Positions 6,006 to 16,661 are shown, numbered from the stretch's first letter. The stretch is 64,000 nt of DNA from Schleiferiaceae bacterium (GCA_029254375.1 JAQWXR010000003.1:1-64000); one strand, 5' to 3'. Numbers and translations: made by a program. The notes: generated by a model not told the origin, from the sequence alone.

Positions 6006-6587
6006 ATGAATTCGGACCTTTCCTATCAAACCTTTTGGGAAAAAGCCTTGCCTGTAGATGCATATTTGGAAGACCTGCTGCATGCGGATCCAAAAAACCT
6101 CGAAGGCATGGACCGCTACCTCCCAATCAATCAACAAAGAGTGAAGCGACTCCTCGGCCGTTTTCAGCTAAATCCAGAGGTAGAAGTGGCCTGCCTAAAT
6201 GCCCCACAAGGTAGCAAGTGGTTGATCCTAAACGAACATTGGTGTGGCGATGGGGCGCAGAGCATTCCCGTTCAAGCAGCGATGCAAAGAGCGAGCAATG
6301 GACGTCTAGAAATTCGGGTGCTCTTCCGCGACCAAAACCTGGAACTGATGGATGCCCATCTCACCAACGGGGGACGAAGCATTCCCATGACCCTTGCCCT
6401 CACGTCCGATTGGACCGTTGGCAAAACCTGGGGCCCTCGTCCCGCATATGCCATGGACCTGGTGGCGCGCATTAAAGCGGATCCGAACATTGCGCACACC
6501 TATTCCGAGGAGCTCCACAAGTGGTATGCCCTAAACAAACAGCAAGCGATTCAAGTAGAGCTTGCCCAGGCCCTTTTGGATCTATAA
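6006..6587 (+). CDS. Thioredoxin-family protein with single-cysteine WCGD site
   Basis: The 193-aa cytoplasmic protein has the thioredoxin-like segment KWLILNEHWCGDGAQSIP (WCGD near residue 79) and a cis-Pro-like motif GRSIPMTL. It has only the first cysteine of the usual CxxC, so it cannot work as a standard dithiol thioredoxin; a peroxide-reducing, glutathione-linked or non-redox role is possible. This WCGD group is common in Bacteroidota and annotated only as thioredoxin family. There is no signal peptide. Its stop overlaps the convergent ansA stop by 6 nt, with no terminator between them. Confidence 0.85.
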   Translation: MNSDLSYQTFWEKALPVDAYLEDLLHADPKNLEGMDRYLPINQQRVKRLLGRFQLNPEVEVACLNAPQGSKWLILNEHWCGDGAQSIPVQAAMQRASNGRLEIRVLFRDQNLELMDAHLTNGGRSIPMTLALTSDWTVGKTWGPRPAYAMDLVARIKADPNIAHTYSEELHKWYALNKQQAIQVELAQALLDL

Positions 6588-7592
6588 ACTGCGCTCGCCT
6601 GCCAAATTGGACGCGAAGCCTTCGCAAAACGCGGCTCCTTGCTTCCCCTGACCTAAGAGCCACATAGACTTAGTGATGACCGCCTCCAGCGTCATATCCC
6701 CCGCCGATAAGACGCCGGCATGGCGCAAAGTTCTAGACGCCGCATAGGCAGGCTGTCGCACCCCGCCCATAGGACATTGAGACGCATTGATAAAGAGAAC
6801 GCCGCGCTCTTGTCCTTCGTCCAAAATCACTGGGAGCCATGGCCAATTCGGTGCATTCCCACTGCCAAAGCTCTGGAGGATGATGACATCTCGACCTGAG
6901 TCCAAGCAGATGCTCCGCGCCAAACGCTCATCCATACCCGGGAAAAAGCGAAGCACCCCAACACGGGTGACCGTCGCAGGCGCAAAAGCCATAGGACCCG
7001 TGGGTTGCCAAAGTGATGCCGTATGAAGCTGGAGGGTGACTCCTGCCTCCGCTAATGGGGGATAATTGGGACTTTCAAAGGCATTAAAGGCCTGTGACGA
7101 ACGCTTGTACGCTCGATTTGCCCGCAGGAGTTGGTATTCAAAATAGATCGCCACTTCCTGCAGAATGGGCTCCCCACGCTCCTCCTGCATGACGACCTCC
7201 AACGAGGTAATTAGATTTTCACGCGCATCGGATCGGAGCACTCCAATGGGCAATTGGCTGCCCGTGAAGACAATGGGCTTGCCCAAATTCTGGAGCATGA
7301 AGCTCAATGCCGAAGCCGTGTAGGCCATGGTATCTGTGCCGTGCAACACGACAAAGCCCGAATACACTTCTCGTCGCTCATAGATACCCGCCGCCAAAAG
7401 CTCCCAATGGAAGGGCTGCATCTCACTGCTGTCTATCGGCTGCCAGGGCTGCCAGGTTTCCACCGTGGCCGGGAGCTGGGCAAGCTCCGGAACGTGGCTC
7501 AATACTTGCGCAAAGTCAAAAGGCTGCAAATCTCCTTCCGGCCCTTGAACCATGCCAATGGTGCCTCCGGTGTATATGAGTAAGACCTTCAT
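6582..7592 (-). CDS. ansA: Type I L-asparaginase
   Basis: The 336-aa enzyme hydrolyses asparagine to aspartate and ammonia. The first catalytic Thr motif (YTGGTIG, residues 7-13) and the second (HGTDTMAYTA, about residue 85) are both present, followed by the conserved FTGSQLP and SDARENL segments. No signal peptide is seen, so it is the cytoplasmic type. It is the last gene of the sucA-sucB-tatD-ansA run, 12 nt after tatD, without its own visible promoter. Family call is secure; substrate preference (Asn versus Gln) is not readable from sequence. Confidence 0.93.
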   Translation of the reverse strand: MKVLLIYTGGTIGMVQGPEGDLQPFDFAQVLSHVPELAQLPATVETWQPWQPIDSSEMQPFHWELLAAGIYERREVYSGFVVLHGTDTMAYTASALSFMLQNLGKPIVFTGSQLPIGVLRSDARENLITSLEVVMQEERGEPILQEVAIYFEYQLLRANRAYKRSSQAFNAFESPNYPPLAEAGVTLQLHTASLWQPTGPMAFAPATVTRVGVLRFFPGMDERLARSICLDSGRDVIILQSFGSGNAPNWPWLPVILDEGQERGVLFINASQCPMGGVRQPAYAASRTLRHAGVLSAGDMTLEAVITKSMWLLGQGKQGAAFCEGFASNLAGERSL

Positions 7593-7604
7593 GTGGGTTG
7601 TGCT

Positions 7605-8372
7605 TTAAGGGCGGAAGATACGACGGGCATTGTCGCTCGTGATGCGATCCACTTCCTGTAGCGTCAGGCCCAAGTGGTCTGCTAGGTGCTCTGCCACACG
7701 ACGCACATACGCAGATTCATTGCGTTGCCCGCGGTACGGCGTAGGGGCCAAATAGGGACTGTCTGTCTCCAAAACCACATGCTCCAGTCCAACAACAGCC
7801 AGGACTTCCACCACTTTGGCCGTTTTGAACGTGGCGACGCCACCAATGCCCAGATGGTGTCCCATGGCCACAAGCTCCTGCGCAATGTCCAGAGATCCTG
7901 TAAAGCAATGAAGCACACCCGACAACTCTGGACAGGCACGCTGTCGAAGAACGTCCATCGTAGGGCCCCAGGCTTCCCGCACGTGCATGCTGAAAGGCTT
8001 TTGAAAGCGAATACACCAGTCCAATTGGCGATGTAAAGCCTGGATTTGGCGGTCTAGGGTGCTTTTGTCCCAGTACAAATCCAAGCCGATCTCCCCCACC
8101 GCGACGAAGGCGTCAGGATTCGCCTCCCAGAGCGCCTCATAGCGGTCTAAGACCACCTCCCAGTCCTCGGGGACATCGCAAGGGTGTAGGCCCAGCATGA
8201 GCCGAATAGCCTCCGGATAGCGGGCCTGCAGCGCCTGCATTCGGGGCAAGCTCTCATCGTTCACATTGGGCAAAAACATGTGACTAACGCCTACTTCCAT
8301 CGCACGCGCCATCACCGCATCCAAATCGTCCGCCAACTGCGGATTGTCCAAATGCGTATGGGTATCAATCAA
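7605..8372 (-). CDS. TatD family metal-dependent hydrolase/DNase
   Basis: The 255-aa protein opens with the metal motif DTHTHLDN and carries GEIGLDLYWD, HVREAW, HCFTGS and ETDSPYL, the ordered metal and active-site motifs of TatD enzymes, which are Mg2+/Co2+-dependent 3'-5' exonucleases or phosphodiesterases. The start appears to be TTG at 8372, because no ATG fits before the motif HTH at residues 4-6. It lies 12 nt after sucB in the same frame. The precise cellular substrate is unknown. Confidence 0.9.
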   Translation of the reverse strand: MIDTHTHLDNPQLADDLDAVMARAMEVGVSHMFLPNVNDESLPRMQALQARYPEAIRLMLGLHPCDVPEDWEVVLDRYEALWEANPDAFVAVGEIGLDLYWDKSTLDRQIQALHRQLDWCIRFQKPFSMHVREAWGPTMDVLRQRACPELSGVLHCFTGSLDIAQELVAMGHHLGIGGVATFKTAKVVEVLAVVGLEHVVLETDSPYLAPTPYRGQRNESAYVRRVAEHLADHLGLTLQEVDRITSDNARRIFRP

Positions 8373-8384
8373 AATGCAGGGGAT

Positions 8385-9584
8385 TTACAATCCGAGGCCC
8401 TTCTTAGCGTCGCCGCCCAGCAAGTGTTCAACGGGGTTCTCCAAGGCCTCCTTAATAGCCACTAATGTACCCACGGATTCGCGTCCATCGATAATTCGGT
8501 GATCGTAGCTCAACGCCACATACATGATGGGACGAACCACAATCTCGCCATCTACCACCACCGGACGCTCCACGATGTTGTGCATGCCCAAAATGGCGCT
8601 CTGCGGAGGATTGATAATGGGGGTACTCAACATGGAGCCAAATACACCGCCATTCGTGATGGTAAAGCAGCCTCCGGTCATTTCATCGACCGTGATTTTG
8701 CCGTCGCGCACTTTGATGGCCAGGTCTTTAATGGTCGATTCAACGCCCGCAAAATCTAGGGTGTCGGCATTGCGCATCACAGGAACCATCAAGCCTTTAG
8801 GGCCACTCACGGCTACAGAGATATCGGTGCTGTCAAAGCTCACCATGTCGTCGCCATCTATCATGCTAGCTACGGAAGGGTACATTTTCAAGGCACGCAC
8901 CACAGCTAAAGTGAAGAAGCTCATAAAGCCCAAGCCCACACCGTGCTTTTCTCCAAAGGCTTCCTTGTACTGCTTGCGCAAATCCATGATGGGCTTCATG
9001 TCCACCTCGTTAAAGGTGGTCAACATGGCCGTTTCATTCTTCACGGAAACCAAGCGCTGGGCCAATTTTCGGCGTAAGGAACTCATTCGCTGGCGTGTTT
9101 CTCCACGACCGGAGACCGCAGATCCCATAGCCACTTTAGCGTTTACGGCGTCCTCCTTTGTAATGCGTCCGTCCTTACCCGTTCCTTGAACGTGAGCGGC
9201 CGAAATGCCTTTCTCATCGAGAATTTTCTTGGCAGCAGGACTAGGGGTGCCCGTTGCGTAGGTATGGGTAGCAGAGCTAGCCGCCACCGGCATAGGATTG
9301 GGGGCCGTCGTTGCCGCAGGCTTTGATGTGCCACCCGCAGGAGCTTCTGCAGAAGTGTCAATCTTGCATACCACTTGGCCTACCGATACGGTAGTCCCGG
9401 GCTCAACCAGAATTTCTATCACTCCACTCATTTCTGCAGGCAATTCCAAGGTTGCCTTGTCTGAATCCACTTCTGCAATGGCTTGGTCCTTTTCGACGTA
9501 GTCGCCTGAGCTAACTAACCAGCTAGCGATTTCCACTTCGGAGATAGACTCACCAGGGGAAGGAACTTTCATATCTAGAATCAT
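8385..9584 (-). CDS. sucB: 2-oxoglutarate dehydrogenase E2, dihydrolipoyl succinyltransferase
   Basis: The 399-aa protein has an N-terminal lipoyl domain with the lipoylation motif EVDSDKATLEL (Lys near residue 43), a Pro/Ala-rich linker, a peripheral-subunit-binding domain (SPAAKKILDEKGI...GRITKEDA) and the C-terminal catalytic domain with the active-site HRIIDGRE near residue 362. It moves the succinyl group from E1 to CoA in the TCA cycle. Adjacent sucA, 12 nt upstream, identifies it as the succinyl- rather than acetyl-transferase. The E3 subunit is not in the window. Confidence 0.95.
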   Translation of the reverse strand: MILDMKVPSPGESISEVEIASWLVSSGDYVEKDQAIAEVDSDKATLELPAEMSGVIEILVEPGTTVSVGQVVCKIDTSAEAPAGGTSKPAATTAPNPMPVAASSATHTYATGTPSPAAKKILDEKGISAAHVQGTGKDGRITKEDAVNAKVAMGSAVSGRGETRQRMSSLRRKLAQRLVSVKNETAMLTTFNEVDMKPIMDLRKQYKEAFGEKHGVGLGFMSFFTLAVVRALKMYPSVASMIDGDDMVSFDSTDISVAVSGPKGLMVPVMRNADTLDFAGVESTIKDLAIKVRDGKITVDEMTGGCFTITNGGVFGSMLSTPIINPPQSAILGMHNIVERPVVVDGEIVVRPIMYVALSYDHRIIDGRESVGTLVAIKEALENPVEHLLGGDAKKGLGL

Positions 9585-9596
9585 GGCACAGAATTT

Positions 9597-12320
9597 TTAG
9601 CAGTCAAATGTTTTTTGGATGGTCGCTTTTTGAATATGGTGCGCAGCTTGGTGCGATCCAGAGGCAGAGGCAGCAGAGGCTGAAGGCGAAACACGCTGAA
9701 GCGGTAAATCAGTATTTGTTCGCAGGTAGGACCATGCACCCATGTTGGCGGGCTCTTCTTGGGCCCAAACTAACTTCACATTAGGGGCGTATTTGCCTAA
9801 TTCTGCCTCAAGGGCCTCCTCAGGCAAGGGATAGAGCTGCTCCAGTCGAATTAAGGCCGTCGTGGTGTCCTGACGATTTTCGCGCTCCTCTAGCAGTTCA
9901 TAGTAAAGCTTACCTGAACACAGCACCACCTTCTTCACGTTTTTGGGATCCAAATCGTCTCCCATCACAGGTTGGAACTGCCCTCCGCTGAGCTCTTCCA
10001 TGGTGGACGTGGCCTTGGGGTGACGCAACAAACTCTTGGGGCTCATCACCACCAAGGGCTTGCGGAATTTCTGATGCATCTGACGGCGCAGCAAATGGAA
10101 ATGGTTGGCTGGCGTGGTGGTGTTACACACAAACATGTTGTTTTGCGCACAAAGCTGAAGGAATCGCTCTAGACGTGCCGAAGAGTGCTCCGCCCCCTGT
10201 CCTTCATAGCCATGAGGAAGCAAAAGGACGATCCCACTCTGCACTTTCCACTTATCCTCTGCTGCTGCCAAGAACTGATCAATGATGATTTGGGCGCCGT
10301 TGGAGAAGTCGCCAAACTGCGCTTCCCAAATGACCAAGGTCTCCGGGCTCGCCATGGCGTAGCCATAGTCATAGCCCAGCACGGCATATTCAGACAAGTG
10401 CGAATTGTAGATCGCGAATCGGCCACGCTTATTGGCTACCTGATCTACTAAGCATACTTTTTCTTCGGAGTCTTCTAATTTAATAATGGCATGGCGGTGG
10501 CTAAACGTTCCGCGCTCTACATCTTCTCCAGAGATTCGAACATTAAAGCCATCCTGCAACAGGGTTCCGTAGGCCATCATTTCTGCCATACCCCAGTCCA
10601 GCGCATTGCGCTCAAAGGCCATTGCGGCGCGATCGCCAATGAGGCGAACAATCTTAGTGAAGAACTTTTTGTCGTCTGGAAGCGTCGTCAAGGCTTTAGC
10701 CACCCTATCTAAACGCTCACGCTCGACTTTCGTGTTTGGTCGGTGGTGCACATCGCCGTTTTTGGCGGCAGGGAAGTTTTGCCACTCATCCAGCATGAAT
10801 GGAACAATGACGTTCTTTTCGATTTTTTTGGCGGTATCAAACTGGCCCTCTAACATGCCCTTGAACTCCTCTTCCAATTGCTTTAGCCACGGGCTAGCCA
10901 CCTGACCCTCTCCAAGTAATTTCTGGAAGTAAATCTCCCGCGGGTTAGGATGGCGTGAGATCTCCTTGTATAGCAAGGGCTGGGTGAAGCGCGGTTCATC
11001 CCCCTCGTTGTGCCCGTATTTACGGTAACACAAGAGATCTATAAAAACATCGCGATGGAAACGCTGACGGTATTCCATCGCAAAGCGAAATGCGTGTACT
11101 ACCGCTTCTACGTCATCCCCATTCACATGAAGGACAGGGGCTAACACTACTTTGGCCACATCGGTGCAGTACGTGGATGAACGCGCATCTATGTAGTTTG
11201 TGGTAAAGCCCACCTGGTTGTTGATCACCAAATGAATGGTGCCACCGGTGGAATACCCAGCAAGGCGCTCCATCTGCAACGTTTCGTAAACAACGCCCTG
11301 TCCTGCCACCGCGGCATCCCCATGAACCAAAATGGGCAGTACGTGATCAAAATTATTGTTGTATTTCGTGTTGCCTTTCGCACGAGCAATGCCCACCACA
11401 ATGGGATCAACCGCCTCCAAATGGGAGGGATTGGGTGCGATGTTCATCTTGATCTTCTTCTGGTTGGCTAAGGTGCGCTCGGTTGAATAGCCCAAATGGT
11501 ACTTTACATCGCCGTCAAAATCATCTTCGGCAAATTCTTTCCCTTCAAATTCAGAGAAAATCTGCGACGCTGGCTTTCCGAATACATTCGTTAAAACATT
11601 CAATCGACCTCGGTGCGCCATCCCGAGCACTACTTCTTTTACGCCTAACTCTGCGCCACGCTGAAGCATAAAGTCCAAACCGGGAATGAGCGATTCAGCT
11701 CCTTCGATGGAAAAGCGCTTTTGACCTACGAACTTGGTATTCAAGAATGACTCAAAGGCCACCGCTTCATTGAGCTTGTGTAAAATATGGTGTTTTTCCG
11801 TCTGACTGAGAATCGGGTAATTGTCATTGGGGTGAATGAAGGACTGAACCCACTTGATCACATCAGGTTGACGAACATACATGTACTCCACCCCAATGGA
11901 ACGACAGTAAATCGCTTCGAGGTGGGCAACAATTTCACGCAATGAGGCCGGACCAGGCAAGCCTACCTCCATGGCCGCTTGAAACACTAAATCCAAATCT
12001 GAGGCATGTAGCCGGAAGTTCTCAAGATCTAGTGTTGGACTATATGCCCTACGCTGACGTACTGGATTGGTATGGGTAAAGAGGTGTCCGCGGGTTCGAT
12101 AACCATTGATCAAATCGAGGACGGCAAATTCTTTGCGAACCTCATCGGGAACGGCTGTCTCTAACTCAAGCAGGTCGCCATATTCCGAACGTGAAAAGTC
12201 ATATCCCTGAAAAAATGATCGCCACGAAGGTTCAACCTCATCTGGATTATTAACATACTGTTCGTAGAGGTCATCCAGAAAGCCAACATGTGAGGTTCCT
12301 AAGAAGGAAAAGCGGTCCAT
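9597..12320 (-). CDS. sucA: 2-oxoglutarate dehydrogenase E1 component
   Basis: The 907-aa thiamine diphosphate enzyme decarboxylates 2-oxoglutarate and passes the succinyl group to SucB. It begins with the short N-terminal E1o motif (VGFLDDLYEQYVNNP) that binds the complex core, and contains LGMAHRGRLNVL, VHGDAAVAGQGVVYET (near residue 333) and HNEGDEPRFTQP. Length fits the family. A minus-strand box TAATTTTG at 12343-12350 is a likely promoter 22 nt upstream. It heads the run sucA-sucB-tatD-ansA. Confidence 0.97.
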   Translation of the reverse strand: MDRFSFLGTSHVGFLDDLYEQYVNNPDEVEPSWRSFFQGYDFSRSEYGDLLELETAVPDEVRKEFAVLDLINGYRTRGHLFTHTNPVRQRRAYSPTLDLENFRLHASDLDLVFQAAMEVGLPGPASLREIVAHLEAIYCRSIGVEYMYVRQPDVIKWVQSFIHPNDNYPILSQTEKHHILHKLNEAVAFESFLNTKFVGQKRFSIEGAESLIPGLDFMLQRGAELGVKEVVLGMAHRGRLNVLTNVFGKPASQIFSEFEGKEFAEDDFDGDVKYHLGYSTERTLANQKKIKMNIAPNPSHLEAVDPIVVGIARAKGNTKYNNNFDHVLPILVHGDAAVAGQGVVYETLQMERLAGYSTGGTIHLVINNQVGFTTNYIDARSSTYCTDVAKVVLAPVLHVNGDDVEAVVHAFRFAMEYRQRFHRDVFIDLLCYRKYGHNEGDEPRFTQPLLYKEISRHPNPREIYFQKLLGEGQVASPWLKQLEEEFKGMLEGQFDTAKKIEKNVIVPFMLDEWQNFPAAKNGDVHHRPNTKVERERLDRVAKALTTLPDDKKFFTKIVRLIGDRAAMAFERNALDWGMAEMMAYGTLLQDGFNVRISGEDVERGTFSHRHAIIKLEDSEEKVCLVDQVANKRGRFAIYNSHLSEYAVLGYDYGYAMASPETLVIWEAQFGDFSNGAQIIIDQFLAAAEDKWKVQSGIVLLLPHGYEGQGAEHSSARLERFLQLCAQNNMFVCNTTTPANHFHLLRRQMHQKFRKPLVVMSPKSLLRHPKATSTMEELSGGQFQPVMGDDLDPKNVKKVVLCSGKLYYELLEERENRQDTTTALIRLEQLYPLPEEALEAELGKYAPNVKLVWAQEEPANMGAWSYLRTNTDLPLQRVSPSASAASASGSHQAAHHIQKATIQKTFDC

Positions 12321-12342
12321 TGAATCCGTTGATTATTCAAAA

Positions 12343-12350
12343 CAAAATTA
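12343..12350 (-). promoter_or_regulatory. -7 promoter box TAATTTTG for sucA
   Basis: It matches TAnnTTTG on the minus strand, 22 nt before the sucA ATG; a TTG about 17 nt further upstream could serve as the -33 element. Confidence 0.55.
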
Positions 12351-12414
12351 CGGCAAAAACCACGCCCCAAGCCTGCGAATTCCGCAGAAAATCAAAGGTT
12401 CTATTGAGGGATTT

Positions 12415-13380
12415 TTAGGCTTTTCGGTGGAATATCCATTTGGCCAGCGCGCTGAGATCTGTCGTTTCAGCACCTAATTCCTTGGAGCGCCCTAAAGCTT
12501 CCATGGCTAGTTTAAAATGATGACTGCGCTGTGTTTCCGCATGGGCTAAACTCCCTGCCTCTACCATCGCTGTCTTGATTGCCTCGACTTTTTCTTCACT
12601 TTTTTGCCCCTCCCAAGTGCGAAGTAAGCTCCCATGGGTTTTGGCGAGGTGAATCCAAAGCATCGTTTTTTTATTGGAGCGAATGTCTCCACCTACTTGC
12701 TTTCCTACTAACTCTGCATCCCCAAAAGCGTCCAAAATATCATCGTGAATTTGAAACGAAGTACCCAATTCTAGGCCGAAAGCATACATAGCTTTTGCCA
12801 TTTCTCGGGAGCCCTCAGCCGCAAGAATGCCTAGTTCGAGCGCGCAGCCAAGCAATACAGAAGTTTTGTAGCGAATCATCTGCACATATTGCCCCTCCTG
12901 CACGTGTTCTTCTGTCTCAAAATCCATATCCCATTGCTGGCCTTCACACACTTCAAGGGCGGTTCGATTGAAGACCTCGAGTGCCTCAGGTAATATGCTC
13001 GCCGGCAACGCCCTCAGGCTTTCGTAGGCCATGACAAGCAGGGCATCGCCACTTAAAATAGCCGTATTGTTTCCCCAGGTTTCATGAACCGTTGGCTTGC
13101 CTCTGCGAACAGGAGCTTGATCCATGATATCGTCGTGAATCAAAGAGAAATTATGAAAACGCTCCACCGCATGGGCGGCAGGTAGGGCAACCGTGGCCGA
13201 TTTACCTAGCGCTTCGGCAGCCATTAAGGACAATACCGGACGCAGTCGCTTGCCTCCCATGCCCAAAATGTAGCGCTGAGGCGCATAAAGTCGATCCGGT
13301 TGCCTATTCCATTCTGGCTCGCCAAAACCCGACTCTAAACTTTGCAGAAAAACGCGTTGTAATCGCTCTACCGCCGTCAT
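12415..13380 (-). CDS. Polyprenyl (isoprenyl diphosphate) synthase
   Basis: The 321-aa trans-prenyltransferase condenses isopentenyl diphosphate onto allylic diphosphates. Both aspartate-rich motifs are present: LIHDDIMD (near residue 87) and FQIHDDILD (near residue 213), with GGKRLRP near the N-terminus. The first motif is the short DDxxD form typical of bacterial enzymes. Product length (farnesyl, geranylgeranyl or longer) cannot be read with confidence. It overlaps rfbA by ATGA and is the last gene of the minus-strand cluster that begins with the histidine kinase. Confidence 0.92.
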   Translation of the reverse strand: MTAVERLQRVFLQSLESGFGEPEWNRQPDRLYAPQRYILGMGGKRLRPVLSLMAAEALGKSATVALPAAHAVERFHNFSLIHDDIMDQAPVRRGKPTVHETWGNNTAILSGDALLVMAYESLRALPASILPEALEVFNRTALEVCEGQQWDMDFETEEHVQEGQYVQMIRYKTSVLLGCALELGILAAEGSREMAKAMYAFGLELGTSFQIHDDILDAFGDAELVGKQVGGDIRSNKKTMLWIHLAKTHGSLLRTWEGQKSEEKVEAIKTAMVEAGSLAHAETQRSHHFKLAMEALGRSKELGAETTDLSALAKWIFHRKA

Positions 13381-14237
13381 CCCAGCAAAGATTTCAGATA
13401 TGCCCCGTACCCGCTCTTGAGTAAGGGCTTAGCCAAGGCTTCTAGCTGAATAGAATCAATGAATCCCATGCGATAGGCCACTTCTTCAATGCATCCCACC
13501 TTGAGCCCCTGCCGGCGCTCCATAATTTGGACAAACTGGGCCGCCTCCATTAAGCTATCAAAAGTACCTGTGTCCAGCCATGCTGTACCTCGGTCCAAAA
13601 CGCCCACATGCAACGCACCGCGCCGCAGATATTCGCGGTTGATATCGGTAATCTCATATTCACCGCGTGCCGAAGGTTGCAGATTTGCGGCTATTTCGAC
13701 GACTTGGTTGTCATAGAAGTATAAGCCAGGAACTGCGTAATTACTTTTTGGTTGAGCAGGCTTCTCCTCGATGGAAAGGACCTTTCCATTTGCGTCAAAA
13801 TCAACCACGCCATATCGCTCTGGGTCACTAACCGGATAGGCAAAGACAATTCCGCCCTGCGGCTTAGCGCTCTCTTGCAAGAGTTGGGGCATTTGAGTGC
13901 CATAAAAAATATTGTCTCCCAGTACCAATGCTACGCTATCAGACCCAATGAACTCCTTGCCCAACACAAATGCCTGGGCTAAGCCATTGGGCTCGGGCTG
14001 GACGGCGTACTGGAAGGAGCACCCTAATTGACTTCCATCCCCCAGGAGGTTCTGGAACAACGGGGCGTCATGCGGGGTGCTAATAATCAGAATCTCCCGA
14101 ATGCCCGCCTCTAATAGCGTGCTCAAGGGATAATAGATCATCGGTTTGTCATACACTGGCATGAGCTGCTTGCTCACAGAATGCGTGAGCGGGTGGAGGC
14201 GCGTGCCAGATCCTCCAGCGAGAATGATTCCTTTCAT
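13377..14237 (-). CDS. rfbA: Glucose-1-phosphate thymidylyltransferase
   Basis: The 286-aa nucleotidyltransferase makes dTDP-glucose, the first step of dTDP-rhamnose and related sugars for surface polysaccharide. The N-terminal signature [43 protein letters not shown] and [20 protein letters not shown] are all family hallmarks, and length is normal. No rfbB, rfbC or rfbD is beside it. It shares a TAATG junction with the RND exporter and an ATGA junction with the polyprenyl synthase, so the three are probably one transcript. Confidence 0.95.
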   Translation of the reverse strand: MKGIILAGGSGTRLHPLTHSVSKQLMPVYDKPMIYYPLSTLLEAGIREILIISTPHDAPLFQNLLGDGSQLGCSFQYAVQPEPNGLAQAFVLGKEFIGSDSVALVLGDNIFYGTQMPQLLQESAKPQGGIVFAYPVSDPERYGVVDFDANGKVLSIEEKPAQPKSNYAVPGLYFYDNQVVEIAANLQPSARGEYEITDINREYLRRGALHVGVLDRGTAWLDTGTFDSLMEAAQFVQIMERRQGLKVGCIEEVAYRMGFIDSIQLEALAKPLLKSGYGAYLKSLLG

Positions 14238-16588
14238 TATTCGTCTTCGGCTAAGTCAATCAAAATATCTTCCATGTCTGACGCACTCATCACCTTGTCC
14301 ATCGACACTAAAAGACTCGGAAGTAGGATCAAATTCGAGAACATGGCGAACACCAAGGTAATAGAAACCAATAGACCAAGAGCCTGCGTTCCGCCAAAGC
14401 TGGAAGCCAGGAAAATAAAGAAGCCAGCAAACAAAACGATGGATGTATAAAACATGGAAGGTCCAGTTTCCCGGATCGCTGATATTGAGGCTTTGGCAAT
14501 ATTGTGTCCATTGCTTATCAATTCCTGACGATAACGGGCCAAGAAGTGTAAGGTGTCATCTACACTTATTCCAAAAGCTATGGAAAAAATGAGGACCGTG
14601 GATGGCTTGACTGGGATTCCAAACCAGCCCATGATTCCTGCCGTCATCACCAAGGGGAGCAGATTTGGGATAATAGCCACCAAGACCATACGGAAGGTTT
14701 TAAACAAGGCTGCCATCAAAAGAGAAATCACGATGATCGCAAGGAGCAGACTCACAACTAAGTTGTTCAAAAGGAACTTTGTCGAGCGCAAGAAAATAAT
14801 ACTAGCCCCTGTGTAGGACAGGTCGTAATCTGATTGACTAAAAATAGCGTTGCTTAACGTTTGTATTCTAAGAACCAAGGCCATCATCTCTGGTCGGGTT
14901 AAGTCTTCTACTTGAACGGATACACGAAGCTTCTGGTGAACATCATCTATGAATCCATTTGTCAAGAACGACATATTTTTCGCGTCGAAACGCGGCATGG
15001 AAGTGGCAATCATTGTACGTTCTTGACTATTTGGCAAGGCATAAAACAATGGATCACCCCCATAATAGGCTTGACGTCCAAACTTGAGTACATCGACCAA
15101 AGAAAGCGACCGACTGACATGTTTCATTGTGTCTAGGGCGCTCTGAAGGCGATCTACGCGCTTCAATACTTTAGATTTTTCTGCCCCGTTTTCTTCTCTC
15201 GTATCAATGAGGATTTCTAATGGAATCACTCCGCCCATTTCACGCTCAAAAAAACGCATTTGGGTAACCAAGGGGTCGGATTCATGGATGTCAGTGGTGA
15301 GATTGCCCGTGGTTTGCATTTTAGACATGCCGATTAGGCCCAGGATGGCAAGAATAAAAGCCCCTAAATACACTTTTTTACGGTTTCCTTCGGCGGTGCG
15401 GATGAGCCATTCAATCCACTTGACCAACCATTTCTGACTCAAGTGTTTGTAGTGACGCTCTTTGGGGGCGGATAAGTAGGAGTAGATCACTGGGATGATA
15501 CTCATACTCATGAGGAAGACCATGAAAATATTGATCGACGCGGCCACGCCAAAATGGACCAAGGCATCGGACGAGGTGAGAATAAATGTGGCAAAGCCCA
15601 TTGCGGTGGTAGCATTGGTCAGGAATGCGACACCTCCTATTTTTTTTATCGTATGAAGCAATGCCGCTTGGACATTCTTATCCTTTGAGAACTCTTGGTG
15701 GTATTTGTTGATAAAGAAGATGCAGTTGGGCACCACGATGACAATTAACAATGGCGGAAGTAAGGCGCTGAATAGCGTGATTTTATAGTCCAACAAGCCC
15801 ATGATGCCATAGAGACCAATCACCCCCACGGTAACAACGACCAGCGCGATCAATGCTGCGCGCAAACTCCGCAATAATATGAGCATAATGAACACCGTCA
15901 TCAGTCCCGTTAAAATCAAGAATAGGTTGATTTCTCCTTTAATGCTGCGCGCATTATTTAGCCGCAAATAAGGGAGGCCAGAAATTTGAATTTCAATCCC
16001 TGTTCGTCGCTCGAAACGTTTTGTTTCAGCGTGTAAGCGATCGAATAAATCAAAAATGATGGCACTGTAATTCGCCTTGTCCGTAATGGTGATCGCCATT
16101 AAATGCGTCTTGTTGTCTCGACTACTCAAGAGGCCGTGATAGATCGGCAACGCATTGTAATGATTCCGGATAGCAAAGGCTTCTTGCGGGCTGTCTACTC
16201 GACCATCCATGATGGTGGAAGTTTCCATTTTTGCCCCCTCTTCGCTTCCTAGATATAGGTCCACCGCATTGTGAAGAGAGAAGACCCCAACCACTTCTTC
16301 TTCCTTTTCAAGCTTTTCGGCCATCTGGGTCCACGCGTTGAGTACGGAAGGGGTAAAGAATGCATCATCTTTTGCGGCAAGAACGATGGTATTTCCCGAT
16401 TCCGTGAAGTCCTCATGAAAATCGATGTACGTGGTATATACCGAATCGGTGGAGGGCAACATTTTGGCAAACTCATAGCTGATATCTACCGATCGGCCGA
16501 AAAAAGCCATGAATGCAATGTAAAGGACCCAGAAGGCTAAAACCCCTTTTCGGTACTTTATTAAAAGTTTGCCAACACGTTCCCACAT
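14237..16588 (-). CDS. RND/MMPL-family transporter
   Basis: The 783-aa membrane protein has the RND layout: an N-terminal TM helix ([16 protein letters not shown]), a periplasmic loop, a five-helix block ([17 protein letters not shown] onward), a second loop and a second helix block ending near [31 protein letters not shown] matches the conserved segment of the MMPL/patched-like branch. I choose the ATG at 16588 (MWERVGKLL): the longer ORF starts with TTG inside the box TACCTTTG. Substrate is unknown; lipid or hopanoid-type cargo is a common guess for this branch. It overlaps rfbA by one base. Confidence 0.85.
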   Translation of the reverse strand: MWERVGKLLIKYRKGVLAFWVLYIAFMAFFGRSVDISYEFAKMLPSTDSVYTTYIDFHEDFTESGNTIVLAAKDDAFFTPSVLNAWTQMAEKLEKEEEVVGVFSLHNAVDLYLGSEEGAKMETSTIMDGRVDSPQEAFAIRNHYNALPIYHGLLSSRDNKTHLMAITITDKANYSAIIFDLFDRLHAETKRFERRTGIEIQISGLPYLRLNNARSIKGEINLFLILTGLMTVFIMLILLRSLRAALIALVVVTVGVIGLYGIMGLLDYKITLFSALLPPLLIVIVVPNCIFFINKYHQEFSKDKNVQAALLHTIKKIGGVAFLTNATTAMGFATFILTSSDALVHFGVAASINIFMVFLMSMSIIPVIYSYLSAPKERHYKHLSQKWLVKWIEWLIRTAEGNRKKVYLGAFILAILGLIGMSKMQTTGNLTTDIHESDPLVTQMRFFEREMGGVIPLEILIDTREENGAEKSKVLKRVDRLQSALDTMKHVSRSLSLVDVLKFGRQAYYGGDPLFYALPNSQERTMIATSMPRFDAKNMSFLTNGFIDDVHQKLRVSVQVEDLTRPEMMALVLRIQTLSNAIFSQSDYDLSYTGASIIFLRSTKFLLNNLVVSLLLAIIVISLLMAALFKTFRMVLVAIIPNLLPLVMTAGIMGWFGIPVKPSTVLIFSIAFGISVDDTLHFLARYRQELISNGHNIAKASISAIRETGPSMFYTSIVLFAGFFIFLASSFGGTQALGLLVSITLVFAMFSNLILLPSLLVSMDKVMSASDMEDILIDLAEDE

Positions 16589-16594
16589 AGTCAT

Positions 16595-16602
16595 CAAAGG
16601 TA
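16595..16602 (-). promoter_or_regulatory. -7 box TACCTTTG, 6 nt before the RND transporter start
   Basis: Perfect TAnnTTTG match on the minus strand. With a transcription start a few bases downstream, the mRNA would begin at or very near the ATG at 16588. Confidence 0.55.
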
Positions 16603-16661
16603 CAATTGCTTGGAATGCTTATCTCAGGATTGTCCACCCCAAGAATTTAATCAATTTGAGC

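Noticed and set aside
8385-12320. Assigning the E1/E2 pair to pyruvate or branched-chain dehydrogenase
   Set aside because: E1 is a single 907-aa chain with the E1o N-terminal motif, which fits 2-oxoglutarate dehydrogenase.
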